Origin: Shinella sp. PSBB067
Lineage (GTDB): Bacteria > Pseudomonadota > Alphaproteobacteria > Rhizobiales > Rhizobiaceae
Reading direction: 5' to 3'
DNA: 64,000 nt
NCBI RefSeq assembly: GCF_016839145.1
Contig: NZ_CP069304.1
Location: forward strand, 310,001 to 374,000
Below, piece by piece: positions 8,705 to 17,563 of this stretch; position 1 is the first letter of the stretch; each line of letters begins with the position of its first letter. The notes beneath the pieces were generated by a model. The model did not search any database and was not told the DNA's origin. It saw only the letters and a program-made list of their open reading frames with translations. Position numbers and translations under genes: made by a program.

Positions 8705-10314
8705 GATGCAGTTCCTTTCACGCTTTGACCCGCTGCAGCGAGGATGAAATCCGAAGCCTTTTCAGCGATCATGATGGTGGGTGCGTTGGTGTTCGCACTG
8801 ATTTCCAGCGGCATGACGGAAGAGTCGCAGACGCGAAGCCCCTCTATGCCGCGCACGCGCAGTTTGGGATCGACCACGGCGAGGTCGTCGGTGCCCATCT
8901 TGCAACTGCCGACCGGGTGATAGTCCGTCTTCGCCCATTGGCGGATATAGGCTTCCAGTTCCTGATCTGTCTTCATCTGCGGGCCGGGCATGCGCTCGGT
9001 CTTGAGATAGGGCTGCATCGACGGGGCGGCCATGACCTCGCGCGCCAGTTTCAGGCCCGCGACTGCCATGCGCATGTCGTCCGGGTGCGAGAGGTAATTG
9101 GGGTCGATGAGGGGCGCCGTCGTCGGATCAGCGCCTGCAAGCCGCACCGTCCCCCGGCTTTTCGGCCGAAGCAGGTTCGTGTAGAGGCAGACGCCATAAC
9201 CCGGGATGCGCATGAGGCCATGATCGACGACATAGGCGGGCAGGAAATGGAGCTGGGTGTCAGGGATTTCCGATGCCGGATCAGCCTTCACGAAAGCGCC
9301 CGCCTCGACGATGTTGGTCGTGACCGGGCCGTTGCGGAACAGTAGATACTGCAGCACCCACCACGCCTGACGGACATGCTGATCGACACCGTAGTAACTG
9401 TGTGGGCCGTTGCAGTCGTAGACGGTATAGCAGTCGAGATGGTCCTGCAGATTCTCGCCCACACCCTTGATATCGGCGACGACAGGGATGCCATGCTGGC
9501 CGAGATGTTCTGCCGGGCCGATGCCGGACAGCATAAGCAGCTTCGGTGAACCGATCGCCCCGCTCGTCACGATGATCTCACGATCGGCGTGAGCACGTTC
9601 GACGTTCGTTGATCCATCGATGCGATACTCGACGGCGACGGCGCGGCCGTTCTCGACGATCAGCCGGCCGACCTGCGCGCGGGTGATCACCGTGAGGCCC
9701 TTGTTCTTGCGCGCCGGGCGCAGATAGGAAACGGCGGCGCTGCCGCGCCTGCCGTCCCGCGTGGTGGTCTGGTGATAGCCGACGCCTTCCTGCTCGGCGC
9801 CGTTGAAGTCGGGGTTGTAGCGAATGCCCGCTTCCTGTGCGGCCTTGATGAAGGCGGCGGAGATCTTCAGGGGGCTGATCGGGTCTGAGACGGCAAGCGG
9901 CCCATCGACGCCGTGGTATTCGTTGGAAAATCGTGCGTTTGATTCCGCCTTCCGGAAATAGGGAAGCACATCGTCGTAGGACCAGCCATCGGCGCCACCT
10001 GCCGCCCATTTGTCGTAGTCGGTGCGGTGGCCGCGGGTGTAGATCATCGCGTTGATGGAGCTGCCGCCGCCGAGCGTCTTGCCCTGCGGATACCACATGT
10101 CGCGATTGTTGAGATGCTTCTGGGGAACCGTGCGGAAGCCCCAGTTTACGCGCGGGCCGCTGAGCTTGGTGAAGCCGGCGGGGACGTGGATGAATGGATG
10201 GTTGTCCGGATAGCCCGCTTCGAGAAGCAGAACCGTTGCGCCGGAATCGCTCAGGCGTGCCGCCAGAACGCAGCCTGCGGCGCCGCCTCCTGCGATGATG
10301 TAGTCATAGGTCAT
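8701..10314 (-). CDS. GMC-family FAD alcohol oxidoreductase (choline dehydrogenase-like)
   Basis: A 537-aa flavoprotein that oxidises a primary or secondary alcohol. The N-terminus carries the dinucleotide motif YIIAGGGAAGCVLAARL, followed by the GMC signature around GKTLGGGSSINAMIYTRG and the second signature TSGAIGSPKLLMLSGIGP. The C-terminal HPVGSCKMG histidine and the NTNAPTIMIAEKA asparagine form the usual His-Asn catalytic pair. ATG at 10314 is chosen over one 24 bases upstream because GGGAAGAGG lies at correct spacing before it. Its 3' end overlaps the ALDH by ATGA. Two more GMC proteins occur at the right end of the window in a different operon. Confidence 0.93.
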   Translation of the reverse strand: MTYDYIIAGGGAAGCVLAARLSDSGATVLLLEAGYPDNHPFIHVPAGFTKLSGPRVNWGFRTVPQKHLNNRDMWYPQGKTLGGGSSINAMIYTRGHRTDYDKWAAGGADGWSYDDVLPYFRKAESNARFSNEYHGVDGPLAVSDPISPLKISAAFIKAAQEAGIRYNPDFNGAEQEGVGYHQTTTRDGRRGSAAVSYLRPARKNKGLTVITRAQVGRLIVENGRAVAVEYRIDGSTNVERAHADREIIVTSGAIGSPKLLMLSGIGPAEHLGQHGIPVVADIKGVGENLQDHLDCYTVYDCNGPHSYYGVDQHVRQAWWVLQYLLFRNGPVTTNIVEAGAFVKADPASEIPDTQLHFLPAYVVDHGLMRIPGYGVCLYTNLLRPKSRGTVRLAGADPTTAPLIDPNYLSHPDDMRMAVAGLKLAREVMAAPSMQPYLKTERMPGPQMKTDQELEAYIRQWAKTDYHPVGSCKMGTDDLAVVDPKLRVRGIEGLRVCDSSVMPLEISANTNAPTIMIAEKASDFILAAAGQSVKGTAS

Positions 10315-10368
10315 TGAAAGCCTCTTCCCATGCGGCAATCCCCCGGAGGTGCCGGAATGCGGTCCGGA

Positions 10369-11937
10369 TCATGCCGGGACGGAAATCTCTCCGTTATCGT
10401 TGAGCGATGCCGGCGCGAAATGCGCCCTGTCCATCTCGATCGGGTTGCGCACGATTGGCGCGAAGGCCATGCGGTCGAGAATGTCCGCGCGAACATCGAT
10501 GCCGGGTGCGTGCTCGATCAGTTCCACCCCGCCATCGACTAGGCGGAAGACCGCGCGTTCCGTGATGTAGTGGATGGTCTGGCCACGCTTCACCGCTTCG
10601 CTGCCGCTGAAGGTGATGCCTGCTACCTGATCGACGAGCTTGGTGATCTGGCCGTGCCGCTCGATCTTCAACCCGCCATCGACAAGGCTGATCCTGGCCC
10701 CCTTCGCATCGAAGCTGCCGCAGAAGACCACATTCTGGGCGCCCTGGGAAATGTCGATGAAGCCGCCCGGTCCGCTGATCTGGCCGCCGAAATGCGAGAC
10801 GTTGACATTGCCGAAGCGATCCATCTCGGCAAGGCCAAGGAAAGTTTGGTCGAGCCCGCCACCGCTATAGAGGTCGAACTGTTCGCTGGCTGACAGGATG
10901 GCGACCGGGTTGGCGGCAATGCCGAACAGGTCTCCTGTCAAAAGGTCTCCGCCGTGGATACCCTGCTCGATGGTGAACCAGTAGTGGCTGCTTTCGCCCG
11001 CTCGGACGATATGCTCGGCGACGCCGGCCGACATGCCGAAACCGAAATTGACGGTCGCGCCCCTGATCAGCTCGACAGCGCCGCGGCGCGCGACGATCTG
11101 GCGGACGATATCCTCCGTCGCTGGCAACTCTACCGGAGTCTCATGGGGGCCGAGACCCGCCAGCGCGAGGTCGTATGGCCCGTGATAGGTCTGGGCCTGA
11201 TCCGGATCGACGATGACGTAGTCTACTAGATTGCCGGGAATGGAGACCTCGCGTGGCCGCAGGATACCCTTGGGCACAACCTCCCGGACCTGCGCGATGA
11301 CGATGCCGCCGCTGTTCTTGGCAGCGAGCGCGATGGAATAGGAATCAAGATCAGCGGGCTCTTCCGACGCGCTGATATTGCCGAGTTCGTCGCTGAAGGT
11401 TCCACGGACGACCGCGACGTGAACCGGAAACGGCTTATAGCGAAGCACTTCCCGGCCGTCTATTTCCATGAGTTCGATGATTTCTTCCGTCGTCCGGTCG
11501 TTGCAGCGGCCGCCGCCAAGACGCGGATCTACGAAGGTGCCGAGTCCGACATGGGTAAAGAGACCCGGCCGTCGGGCGCCGATCTCGCGGAAGAGGTTGG
11601 TGATCGCGCCGCTCGGCAGGCAATAGGCCTCGATTTTGTTTTCCTGGGCGAGACGCAGCATGCGCGGCGACCAGATCCAGTGGCCCCCGATAACGCGCTT
11701 TACCATTCCCTCATAGGCGAAACGATTGGTGCCCTTCTCGACCCGGTCACCCATGCCCAATGCGTGGATCAGCGTGATCTGCGAGGGGCGGCCTGTCGAT
11801 AGGAATGTTTCCTCGAATGCGCTGAGGACGGTTTCCGGCTCAAGCAGGCCGCCGCCGGCCCCGGAGATTGCAACGGTTGCGCCCTCGGAGATAGCCGCGA
11901 TCACCTGCCGCAAGCCGGCTCTATCGACGATCTTCAT
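10369..11937 (-). CDS. Family I CoA-transferase, fused alpha/beta subunits (YdiF-like)
   Basis: A 522-aa protein that moves CoA from a donor such as acetyl- or succinyl-CoA onto a carboxylate. Both halves are present in one chain, as in YdiF and propionate CoA-transferases. The N-terminal glycine-rich segment (GATVAISGAGGGLLEPE) belongs to the alpha half. The beta half has WFTIEQGIHGGDL, whose EQG glutamate matches the covalent-intermediate residue. A longer open frame exists upstream, but ATG at 11937 has a good site (ACGGAG) and overlaps the lacI stop by 17 bases. It lies second in the minus-strand operon and probably activates the acid made by the GMC enzyme and ALDH. Confidence 0.9.
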   Translation of the reverse strand: MKIVDRAGLRQVIAAISEGATVAISGAGGGLLEPETVLSAFEETFLSTGRPSQITLIHALGMGDRVEKGTNRFAYEGMVKRVIGGHWIWSPRMLRLAQENKIEAYCLPSGAITNLFREIGARRPGLFTHVGLGTFVDPRLGGGRCNDRTTEEIIELMEIDGREVLRYKPFPVHVAVVRGTFSDELGNISASEEPADLDSYSIALAAKNSGGIVIAQVREVVPKGILRPREVSIPGNLVDYVIVDPDQAQTYHGPYDLALAGLGPHETPVELPATEDIVRQIVARRGAVELIRGATVNFGFGMSAGVAEHIVRAGESSHYWFTIEQGIHGGDLLTGDLFGIAANPVAILSASEQFDLYSGGGLDQTFLGLAEMDRFGNVNVSHFGGQISGPGGFIDISQGAQNVVFCGSFDAKGARISLVDGGLKIERHGQITKLVDQVAGITFSGSEAVKRGQTIHYITERAVFRLVDGGVELIEHAPGIDVRADILDRMAFAPIVRNPIEMDRAHFAPASLNDNGEISVPA

Positions 11938-12973
11938 TCTCAATCTCCGTACCTGGGCGACACCCGCAAGAGCGTCGGATGCAAAGCGTGGGTTGGAGGA
12001 CCATGCGCACCTGCCGATTTTCGGAAGGCGCGCGCTGGTCCCGTTCGATGCGGTCGATGAGCAGCTGGAGGGCGCGTTGACCAATCGTCAGGCCGGAACC
12101 ATCGACGCTGGTAAGAGGCGATCGGGAGACCACGCCGAAAGGAACTGCGTCGAAGCCGACAAGCGCCAGATCGCCGGGGATAGCACAGTTCATCTCGTCG
12201 CATGCCTGCATGATGCCGAAGGCGAGGTTGTCAGTTGCTGCGAAGATCGCGGTCGGCGGGTTTTCCAGCTTCAGGAGCCGCAGCCCTGCCTGGTGGCCGG
12301 CCTCGACATCCATGCGATCGAGCGACAGTTCATGCGTGGCGGGCGGTTGGATGCCTGCCGCGGCTAGGGCGTCCCGCCATCCTTTCAGGCGTTCCTGGAA
12401 CTGCGCGATGCTGAGCGGCCCCCCGACATAGGCGATCGATCTGTGTCCGTGCTGCAGAAGATGATTGACTGCAAGCTTGGCGCCTTTGACGCTATCGACA
12501 AGAACCATGTCGACCTCCGCATCGGGCAGATGGCGGCTGGCGAGCACGACATTGACGCCGTCCTTGGCGAGCGCCGTCACCTCGCGGTCGGCAAGCCGGA
12601 CCGAGGCGAAGGCGATGCCGTCTACCTGGCGCTGGCGCATCGCATTAACGATCGTGCTCTCACGTTTCGGCTCCCCGTCAGTGCTGGCAAGAAGGAGCGT
12701 GTATCCACGCGCGGCGGCAACTTCCTCGGCGCCGCGGATAAGCTCCGCATAGAAGGGGTTGCCGATATTGGCGACAACGAGGCCGATCGTATGGCTGCGC
12801 TTCAGGCTCAGCCCCTGCGCGACCCGGTTCGGCGCATAGCCGAGCTCGGTCACGGCGGCTGCTATGCGCTCCTTGGTTTCCTGCGAGACGTAATGCGTCC
12901 CGTTCAGGAACTTGGAGACGGTCGCCTTCGATACGCCCGCTGCCTTTGCGACGTCTGTAATTGTTGCTGCCAT
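11921..12973 (-). CDS. LacI-family transcriptional repressor
   Basis: A 350-aa regulator with an N-terminal LacI helix-turn-helix (TITDVAKAAGVSKATVSKFLNG), a hinge (ELGYAPNRVAQGL) and a periplasmic-binding-protein-like effector domain (TIGLVVANIGNPFYAELIRGAE). It ends with the typical arginine-cysteine tail. AGGAGG precedes the ATG. The gene heads the minus-strand catabolic operon and faces the ABC importer operon across 159 bp containing two identical LacI-type palindromes. It therefore very probably represses both directions until a sugar-like inducer binds. Its effector domain resembles those that bind the substrate or an early metabolite of the transported compound. Confidence 0.95.
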   Translation of the reverse strand: MAATITDVAKAAGVSKATVSKFLNGTHYVSQETKERIAAAVTELGYAPNRVAQGLSLKRSHTIGLVVANIGNPFYAELIRGAEEVAAARGYTLLLASTDGEPKRESTIVNAMRQRQVDGIAFASVRLADREVTALAKDGVNVVLASRHLPDAEVDMVLVDSVKGAKLAVNHLLQHGHRSIAYVGGPLSIAQFQERLKGWRDALAAAGIQPPATHELSLDRMDVEAGHQAGLRLLKLENPPTAIFAATDNLAFGIMQACDEMNCAIPGDLALVGFDAVPFGVVSRSPLTSVDGSGLTIGQRALQLLIDRIERDQRAPSENRQVRMVLQPTLCIRRSCGCRPGTEIENEDRR

Positions 12974-13020
12974 GGCGCCTAGCCTCCTGAAGATTCAGCT
13001 ATCATAACGAATTTGGAAAG

Positions 13021-13032
13021 GAAACCGGTTTC
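13021..13032. promoter_or_regulatory. LacI-type operator 1
   Basis: GAAACCGGTTTC is a perfect 12-bp palindrome with the central CG typical of LacI/GalR-family sites. It lies 48 bases upstream of the lacI start. An identical core recurs 67 bp away, centre to centre. Confidence 0.8.
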
Positions 13033-13087
13033 TTAAATTATCACATTCTTGTCTATTGATTCACTGAATATCAGGAACTATAGGTAG

Positions 13088-13099
13088 GAAACCGGTTTC
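13088..13099. promoter_or_regulatory. LacI-type operator 2
   Basis: A second GAAACCGGTTTC, extended to the 14-bp palindrome GGAAACCGGTTTCC (13087-13100). It lies 34 bases upstream of the binding-protein ATG, just before its GGAGGAG ribosome site, where bound repressor would block the importer operon. Confidence 0.82.
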
Positions 13100-13132
13100 C
13101 GGTCGATCATCGTTCTTGGAGGAGAAACCTCG

Positions 13133-14197
13133 ATGACCCATGCCAATTCGACATTCCGCCTGCGCCTGTCCGCGATTGCTGCACTTGCCTGTGGTGCGGC
13201 GTTTTTCGCATCGCAGTCGTTCGCCGCTGACTACACCTACAATTCCGACAAGCCGGACGCGAAGCAAATCGTCGGTGCAGAACTCAACAAGACGCTGGGC
13301 GCGGCCCCGAAGAAGGAAGGCGTGAAGATCGGCGTCGTCCTGAAGAGCCTCACCAACCAGTATTGGCAGGGTATCGCCAAGGGCGTCGAAGCTGCCGCTA
13401 AGGACCTCGATGTTGAAGTTACCGTCCAGGCTGCCAACAGCGAAGCGGACCCGACCCAGCAGTTGACCATCGCCCAGACGATGATCGGTCGTAATTTCGA
13501 CGCCTACGTGCTGTCGCCAGTGTCCGTTTCCAACCTGACGCCGGCGGTTCGCGAGCTGCAGAGCCGCAACATTCCGATTGCGAATGCCGACGATGCCCGC
13601 ATCGCGGCCACGGTCTATATCGGCCCGAACCATGAGCTGAACGGCGTCGTCGCCGCCGACTACATGGCCGAGCACCTGCCGGATGGCGGCGAGGTCGCGC
13701 AGATCGAAGGTCAAGCTGGCTCGAGCGCCGCGATCCTGCGCATCAAGGGCTTCAAGGAGGGCATTGCCAAGCACGGAAACCTGAAGCTCGTGGCGAGCGT
13801 TCCGGGCAACTGGGATGGAACCCAGGCCTATAACGCGACGCAGACGATCCTGCGCAAGAACCCGGAGATCAAGGCGATCTACGCCAACAACGACACGATG
13901 GCCGTTGGCGTCGCCAAGGCTGTCACCGACATGGGGCTGACCGGCAAGATCATTGTCATCGGCACGGATGGCATTCCCGCTGCGCTCGATGGCATCAAGA
14001 ACGGCATGATCACGGCAACGGTCACGCCGCTTCCCTACTATCAGGGTTACTGGTCGGTGGAATCGCTCGTCCGCCTGCTTGGCGGACAGCCGGTCCCGGA
14101 TTGGGTTGTCGCTCCTGCGCAGCTCATTACCAAGGACAACATGACCGAATTCTTTGACGACAAGTACGACGTGAAGGAAGGTCTCTACAACAAGTAG
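13133..14197 (+). CDS. Ribose-type ABC transporter periplasmic binding protein
   Basis: A 354-aa exported substrate-binding protein of the Peripla_BP_4 (RbsB) type. The signal peptide ends around ASQSFAADY. The mature part opens with a strand typical of the fold (VKIGVVLKSLTNQYWQGIAKGVEAAA) and contains the lobe-joining segments DAYVLSPVSVSNLTPAV and YANNDTMAVGVAKAV. GGAGGAG precedes the ATG. It is the first and presumably most expressed gene of the importer operon and is directly preceded by a LacI-type operator. The ligand is a sugar, polyol or similar compound; specificity cannot be read. Confidence 0.93.
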   Translation: MTHANSTFRLRLSAIAALACGAAFFASQSFAADYTYNSDKPDAKQIVGAELNKTLGAAPKKEGVKIGVVLKSLTNQYWQGIAKGVEAAAKDLDVEVTVQAANSEADPTQQLTIAQTMIGRNFDAYVLSPVSVSNLTPAVRELQSRNIPIANADDARIAATVYIGPNHELNGVVAADYMAEHLPDGGEVAQIEGQAGSSAAILRIKGFKEGIAKHGNLKLVASVPGNWDGTQAYNATQTILRKNPEIKAIYANNDTMAVGVAKAVTDMGLTGKIIVIGTDGIPAALDGIKNGMITATVTPLPYYQGYWSVESLVRLLGGQPVPDWVVAPAQLITKDNMTEFFDDKYDVKEGLYNK

Positions 14198-14234
14198 GCG
14201 CGCCGAACCCTCAAATCCTTGTCCGGAGTGCATC

Positions 14235-15740
14235 ATGCCTGCATCCAACGCTAAGCCGCTTCTGAGTCTGAAGGGTGTCTCGAAAAGCTTCCCTGGCGTC
14301 AAGGCGCTGCAGAACGTCCATCTCGATCTCTATCCGGGCGAAATCCACGCTCTGATGGGTGAGAATGGCGCGGGGAAGTCGACGCTTCTGAAGGTGATGT
14401 TCGGGGCTTATTCCGCGGATGAAGGTGCTTTCGAGCTCTCCGGCGAACCGGTCTCGATCCGAGGCCCCGTGGATGCCCTGCACAAGGGCATCTCTATGGT
14501 CCACCAGGAACTGAGCCTCGTGCCGCAATTGTCGGCCGTCCAGAATATCGTTCTCGGCCGCGAGAAGTCCGTGGCCGGGTTCATCGACTGGGCGGCGGCG
14601 CGGCGCGAGGCGCTTGCCGCACTTGCGCGGCTCGATTTCCAGGGCAACCCGCATGTGCCCGTGTCGCGGCTCAGCGTCGGCCAGCAGCAGACGGTCGAGC
14701 TGGCGCGGGCGCTTGCGGCCAATGCCAAGATCATCATTCTCGACGAGCCGACGGCCAGCCTGAGCACGAAGGAATCGGAAAAGCTCTTCACCATCCTGCG
14801 CGAACTGCGCGCGGATGGGCACGCGCTCGTCTATGTCTCGCACCGTCTTGCAGAGGTGTTCGACCTTGCAGACCGCGCGACGGTTCTGCGTGACGGCCAA
14901 TATGTCGGCACCCTTCTGCGCGGTCCGGACCTCAACGAGACATCCCTTGTCCGGATGATGGTGGGGCGGTCGCTCGAGGATTTTGCGATCGAGCACGAGG
15001 CGACGCCTGGCGCTGTGGCGCTCAAGGTCAATGGCCTGACGCGCAACGGCGTGTTTCAGGATATCAGTTTCGAGGTCCGCCGCGGCGAGATCGTCGGCAT
15101 GGCCGGCATGGTCGGTGCCGGTCGTACAGAGGTCGCCCGCTGCATTTCCGGTGCCGACCGGATCGATGCCGGGACTATCACCGTCAACGGCAAGGCGCTC
15201 CCCCTTTCGTCGCCGCGCGATGCGGTTCGCGCGGGCATCGCGTTCCTCACCGAGGACCGCAAGCATCAGGGGCTCGCGCTTCGCATGTCGCTGGCGAAGA
15301 ACGCAACGCTGACCCGCATTCCGACCCGCCTGGGCTTCATCAACCGTGCGAAGCAGACGACAGACGCCAAGAGCGCGCTGGGATCGGTCGGTGCCAGAAT
15401 GCCCACGACCCGTCTGGCGGGTCAGCTCAGCGGTGGAAACCAGCAGAAGGTCGTGCTGGCGAAATGGCTTCTGAGCAGCTGCGACATCTTCATCTTCGAC
15501 GAACCGACCCGCGGCATCGACGTGGGCGCGAAGGCCGACATCTATGCGCTTATGCGCGATCTCGCGGACAGGGGGGCGGCCATTCTGATGATCTCCTCGG
15601 ATCTCCCCGAGATTCTTCGGATGAGTGACCGTGTCCTGATCATGCGCGAGGGCACGCTGTCCGGCGAAGTTGCGCGCGCCGAAGCAACGGAAGAGCGAAT
15701 CATCGCGTTCGCGAGCGGAGGAAATACATGGCAAAGCTAG
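14235..15740 (+). CDS. Ribose-type ABC transporter double ATPase (RbsA-like)
   Basis: A 501-aa cytoplasmic ATPase with two nucleotide-binding halves, energising uptake through the following permease. The first half has Walker A GENGAGKST, signature RLSVGQQQTVELARAL and Walker B IIILDEPTA. The second half has the degenerate Walker A of this family (GMVGAGRTE), signature LSGGNQQKVVLAKWL and FIFDEPTRGIDVG. Length and asymmetry match carbohydrate uptake transporter family 2. It follows the binding-protein gene after 37 bases and overlaps the permease start by 13 bases. Confidence 0.95.
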   Translation: MPASNAKPLLSLKGVSKSFPGVKALQNVHLDLYPGEIHALMGENGAGKSTLLKVMFGAYSADEGAFELSGEPVSIRGPVDALHKGISMVHQELSLVPQLSAVQNIVLGREKSVAGFIDWAAARREALAALARLDFQGNPHVPVSRLSVGQQQTVELARALAANAKIIILDEPTASLSTKESEKLFTILRELRADGHALVYVSHRLAEVFDLADRATVLRDGQYVGTLLRGPDLNETSLVRMMVGRSLEDFAIEHEATPGAVALKVNGLTRNGVFQDISFEVRRGEIVGMAGMVGAGRTEVARCISGADRIDAGTITVNGKALPLSSPRDAVRAGIAFLTEDRKHQGLALRMSLAKNATLTRIPTRLGFINRAKQTTDAKSALGSVGARMPTTRLAGQLSGGNQQKVVLAKWLLSSCDIFIFDEPTRGIDVGAKADIYALMRDLADRGAAILMISSDLPEILRMSDRVLIMREGTLSGEVARAEATEERIIAFASGGNTWQS

Positions 15741-16717
15741 AAGTGGCCAATGCGGCACCCGGAGCGGCTGTGGCCGAGAAGTGGTCGGTCCGTCGCCTGT
15801 TCAGTGAATGGCGCGAACTCGGCATCATCGTCGCGTTGATCATGACGGTGCTTGTCTTCACGGCAGTCGATCCCGAATTCCTGAGCAGCTACAACCTTGT
15901 CAACATCGTGCTTCAGGCATCGGTGACGGCAATCCTCGCCATGGCCGTCACCTTCGTCATCATCACCGGAGGCATTGATCTTTCGATCGGCACAGCACTG
16001 GCGCTGTCTGCCGTCGTCAGCGGCCTCCTGATGTCGCAGGGGTATCCCCTGCCGGTCGTCGTGCTGGGCACGCTGGCGACAGGTGCTCTGGCTGGCCTGT
16101 TCAATGGCATGATCATCACAGTGAGCGGCATTACGCCCTTCGTCGTGACGCTGGGATCGATGAGCATCTTTTCCGGTCTCGCGCTGATCGTTTCCGGCGG
16201 CCAGACGGTCTATGGCATCCCTCCGGAATTCAGCGACCTGTTGGCAGGCAAGATCGGGCCGATCCCGACGCCAATCGTGATTGCCTTCGCGGTCCTGGCC
16301 GTAGCCTCCATCGTCATGCGCATGACCAAGCTCGGAGAATACCTGATCGCTCTCGGCGGCGCGCGTGAAGTGGCGCGTCTCGCCGGCATCAAGGTCGGCT
16401 TCTACACGGCGATCGCCTATGTGATCTCAAGCTCGCTTGCCGCCGTCGGTGCCATGGTGACGGTGGGGCGCCTCGGCGCGGCCGACCCGGCGCTCGGCGC
16501 CGACCTTCTCCTGCCTGCGATCGCAGCAGCCGTGATGGGCGGCGCGGACCTCAATGGTGGGGAGGGCAGCATGCTGGGCGCCGTCATTGGTGCGCTCTTG
16601 ATCGCCACCCTGCAGGCAGGCCTCACCTTCCTCAATGTGCAGGCCTTCTACCAGCAGGTCGCGATCGGCGTGGTCATCATTCTCGCGCTCTTGTCCAACC
16701 GGTTGCAGAAGGTCTGA
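15728..16717 (+). CDS. Ribose-type ABC transporter permease (RbsC-like)
   Basis: A 329-aa integral membrane protein of the BPD_transp_2 family with about eight to ten hydrophobic segments. The family signature GGIDLSIGTALALSAVVSGLL is near residues 79-100, and AAVMGGADLNGGEGSMLGAVIGALLI is near the C-terminus. The ATG at 15728 lies inside the 3' end of the ATPase gene and is preceded by GGAGGAAA, so translation is coupled. It forms the membrane channel of the LacI-controlled importer. Confidence 0.94.
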   Translation: MAKLEVANAAPGAAVAEKWSVRRLFSEWRELGIIVALIMTVLVFTAVDPEFLSSYNLVNIVLQASVTAILAMAVTFVIITGGIDLSIGTALALSAVVSGLLMSQGYPLPVVVLGTLATGALAGLFNGMIITVSGITPFVVTLGSMSIFSGLALIVSGGQTVYGIPPEFSDLLAGKIGPIPTPIVIAFAVLAVASIVMRMTKLGEYLIALGGAREVARLAGIKVGFYTAIAYVISSSLAAVGAMVTVGRLGAADPALGADLLLPAIAAAVMGGADLNGGEGSMLGAVIGALLIATLQAGLTFLNVQAFYQQVAIGVVIILALLSNRLQKV

Positions 16718-16722
16718 GCCCC

Positions 16723-17475
16723 GTGTCGCATCTCAAGATCGAAACCGATGCGCGCGGCTGCCGGACTCTGTGGCTCGACCGCCCGGCCAAGAGGAATGCC
16801 CTCGACGAGACACTGTTGTCGGACCTTCGCGACGCGGCGATTGAAGCACGTACGACGCCAGACCTTCGGCTTGTCGTCCTGCGTTCGACGTCGCCCATGT
16901 TCTGCGCGGGTGCAGACCTCAACGACTGGGCGGACATCACCCCTGCCAGGGCGAGGCACCTTTCTCTGCTGGGCGCCAGAGCCTTCCAGGGCCTTGCGGA
17001 CCTGCCGGTTCCCGTTGTCGTCGTGGTTGAGGGGGGCGCGCTCGGCGGCGGCTTCGAGTTGGCGCTGGCGGGCGATATCCGGATCGCAACCACCGGTGCG
17101 CGGTTCGGTTTTCCCGAAGCCCGGCTTGCCAATACGCCCGCCTGGGGTGGCGTGCCGCGTCTCGCCAAGCTCGTAGGTGCGGGGGCAGTGCTCGATCTTC
17201 TCCTCACCGGCGACCCGATCGGCGCGGAGGGTGCCCAACGCCTCGGCATCGTGCAGCGGCTGTGCGCGCCGGACGATCTGGACGCGCAGTTGCAAGCGCT
17301 GATCGAGAGCCTTTTGGCGTGCGATACCGCGACGCAGGGTTACATCAAGGCGATGTTCGGCAATCCAGGTTCGCTAATTGCGGCGCAGGAGGCGGCCCTG
17401 GCCGGGTTCACCGCGACGCGGATGGAGGCGAGCGCGCGCAAGCAGGCGTTCCTGGACAGCCGTCGCAAGGCATAG
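16723..17475 (+). CDS. Enoyl-CoA hydratase/isomerase (crotonase family)
   Basis: A 250-aa crotonase-fold protein starting at GTG five bases after the permease stop. The oxyanion-hole segment SPMFCAGADLND and the second one GGALGGGFELALAGDIRIAT are clear. The first catalytic glutamate position falls in GFELALAGD and the second in FGFPEARLANTPAWGG. The family covers hydratases, isomerases, dehalogenases and retro-aldolases, so the exact reaction is open. Its place in a sugar-importer operon, opposite an operon encoding a CoA-transferase, implies that the imported compound becomes a CoA ester. That is the odd feature of this locus. Confidence 0.9.
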   Translation: MSHLKIETDARGCRTLWLDRPAKRNALDETLLSDLRDAAIEARTTPDLRLVVLRSTSPMFCAGADLNDWADITPARARHLSLLGARAFQGLADLPVPVVVVVEGGALGGGFELALAGDIRIATTGARFGFPEARLANTPAWGGVPRLAKLVGAGAVLDLLLTGDPIGAEGAQRLGIVQRLCAPDDLDAQLQALIESLLACDTATQGYIKAMFGNPGSLIAAQEAALAGFTATRMEASARKQAFLDSRRKA

Positions 17476-17563
17476 GGCGACTGTCCGATGGTTGCCGCGC
17501 GAACTGACGTTGCCAGCCTGATCGCTATCACGGCCGGCGCCGAAACGGAAAAGGAGAGTTTTC

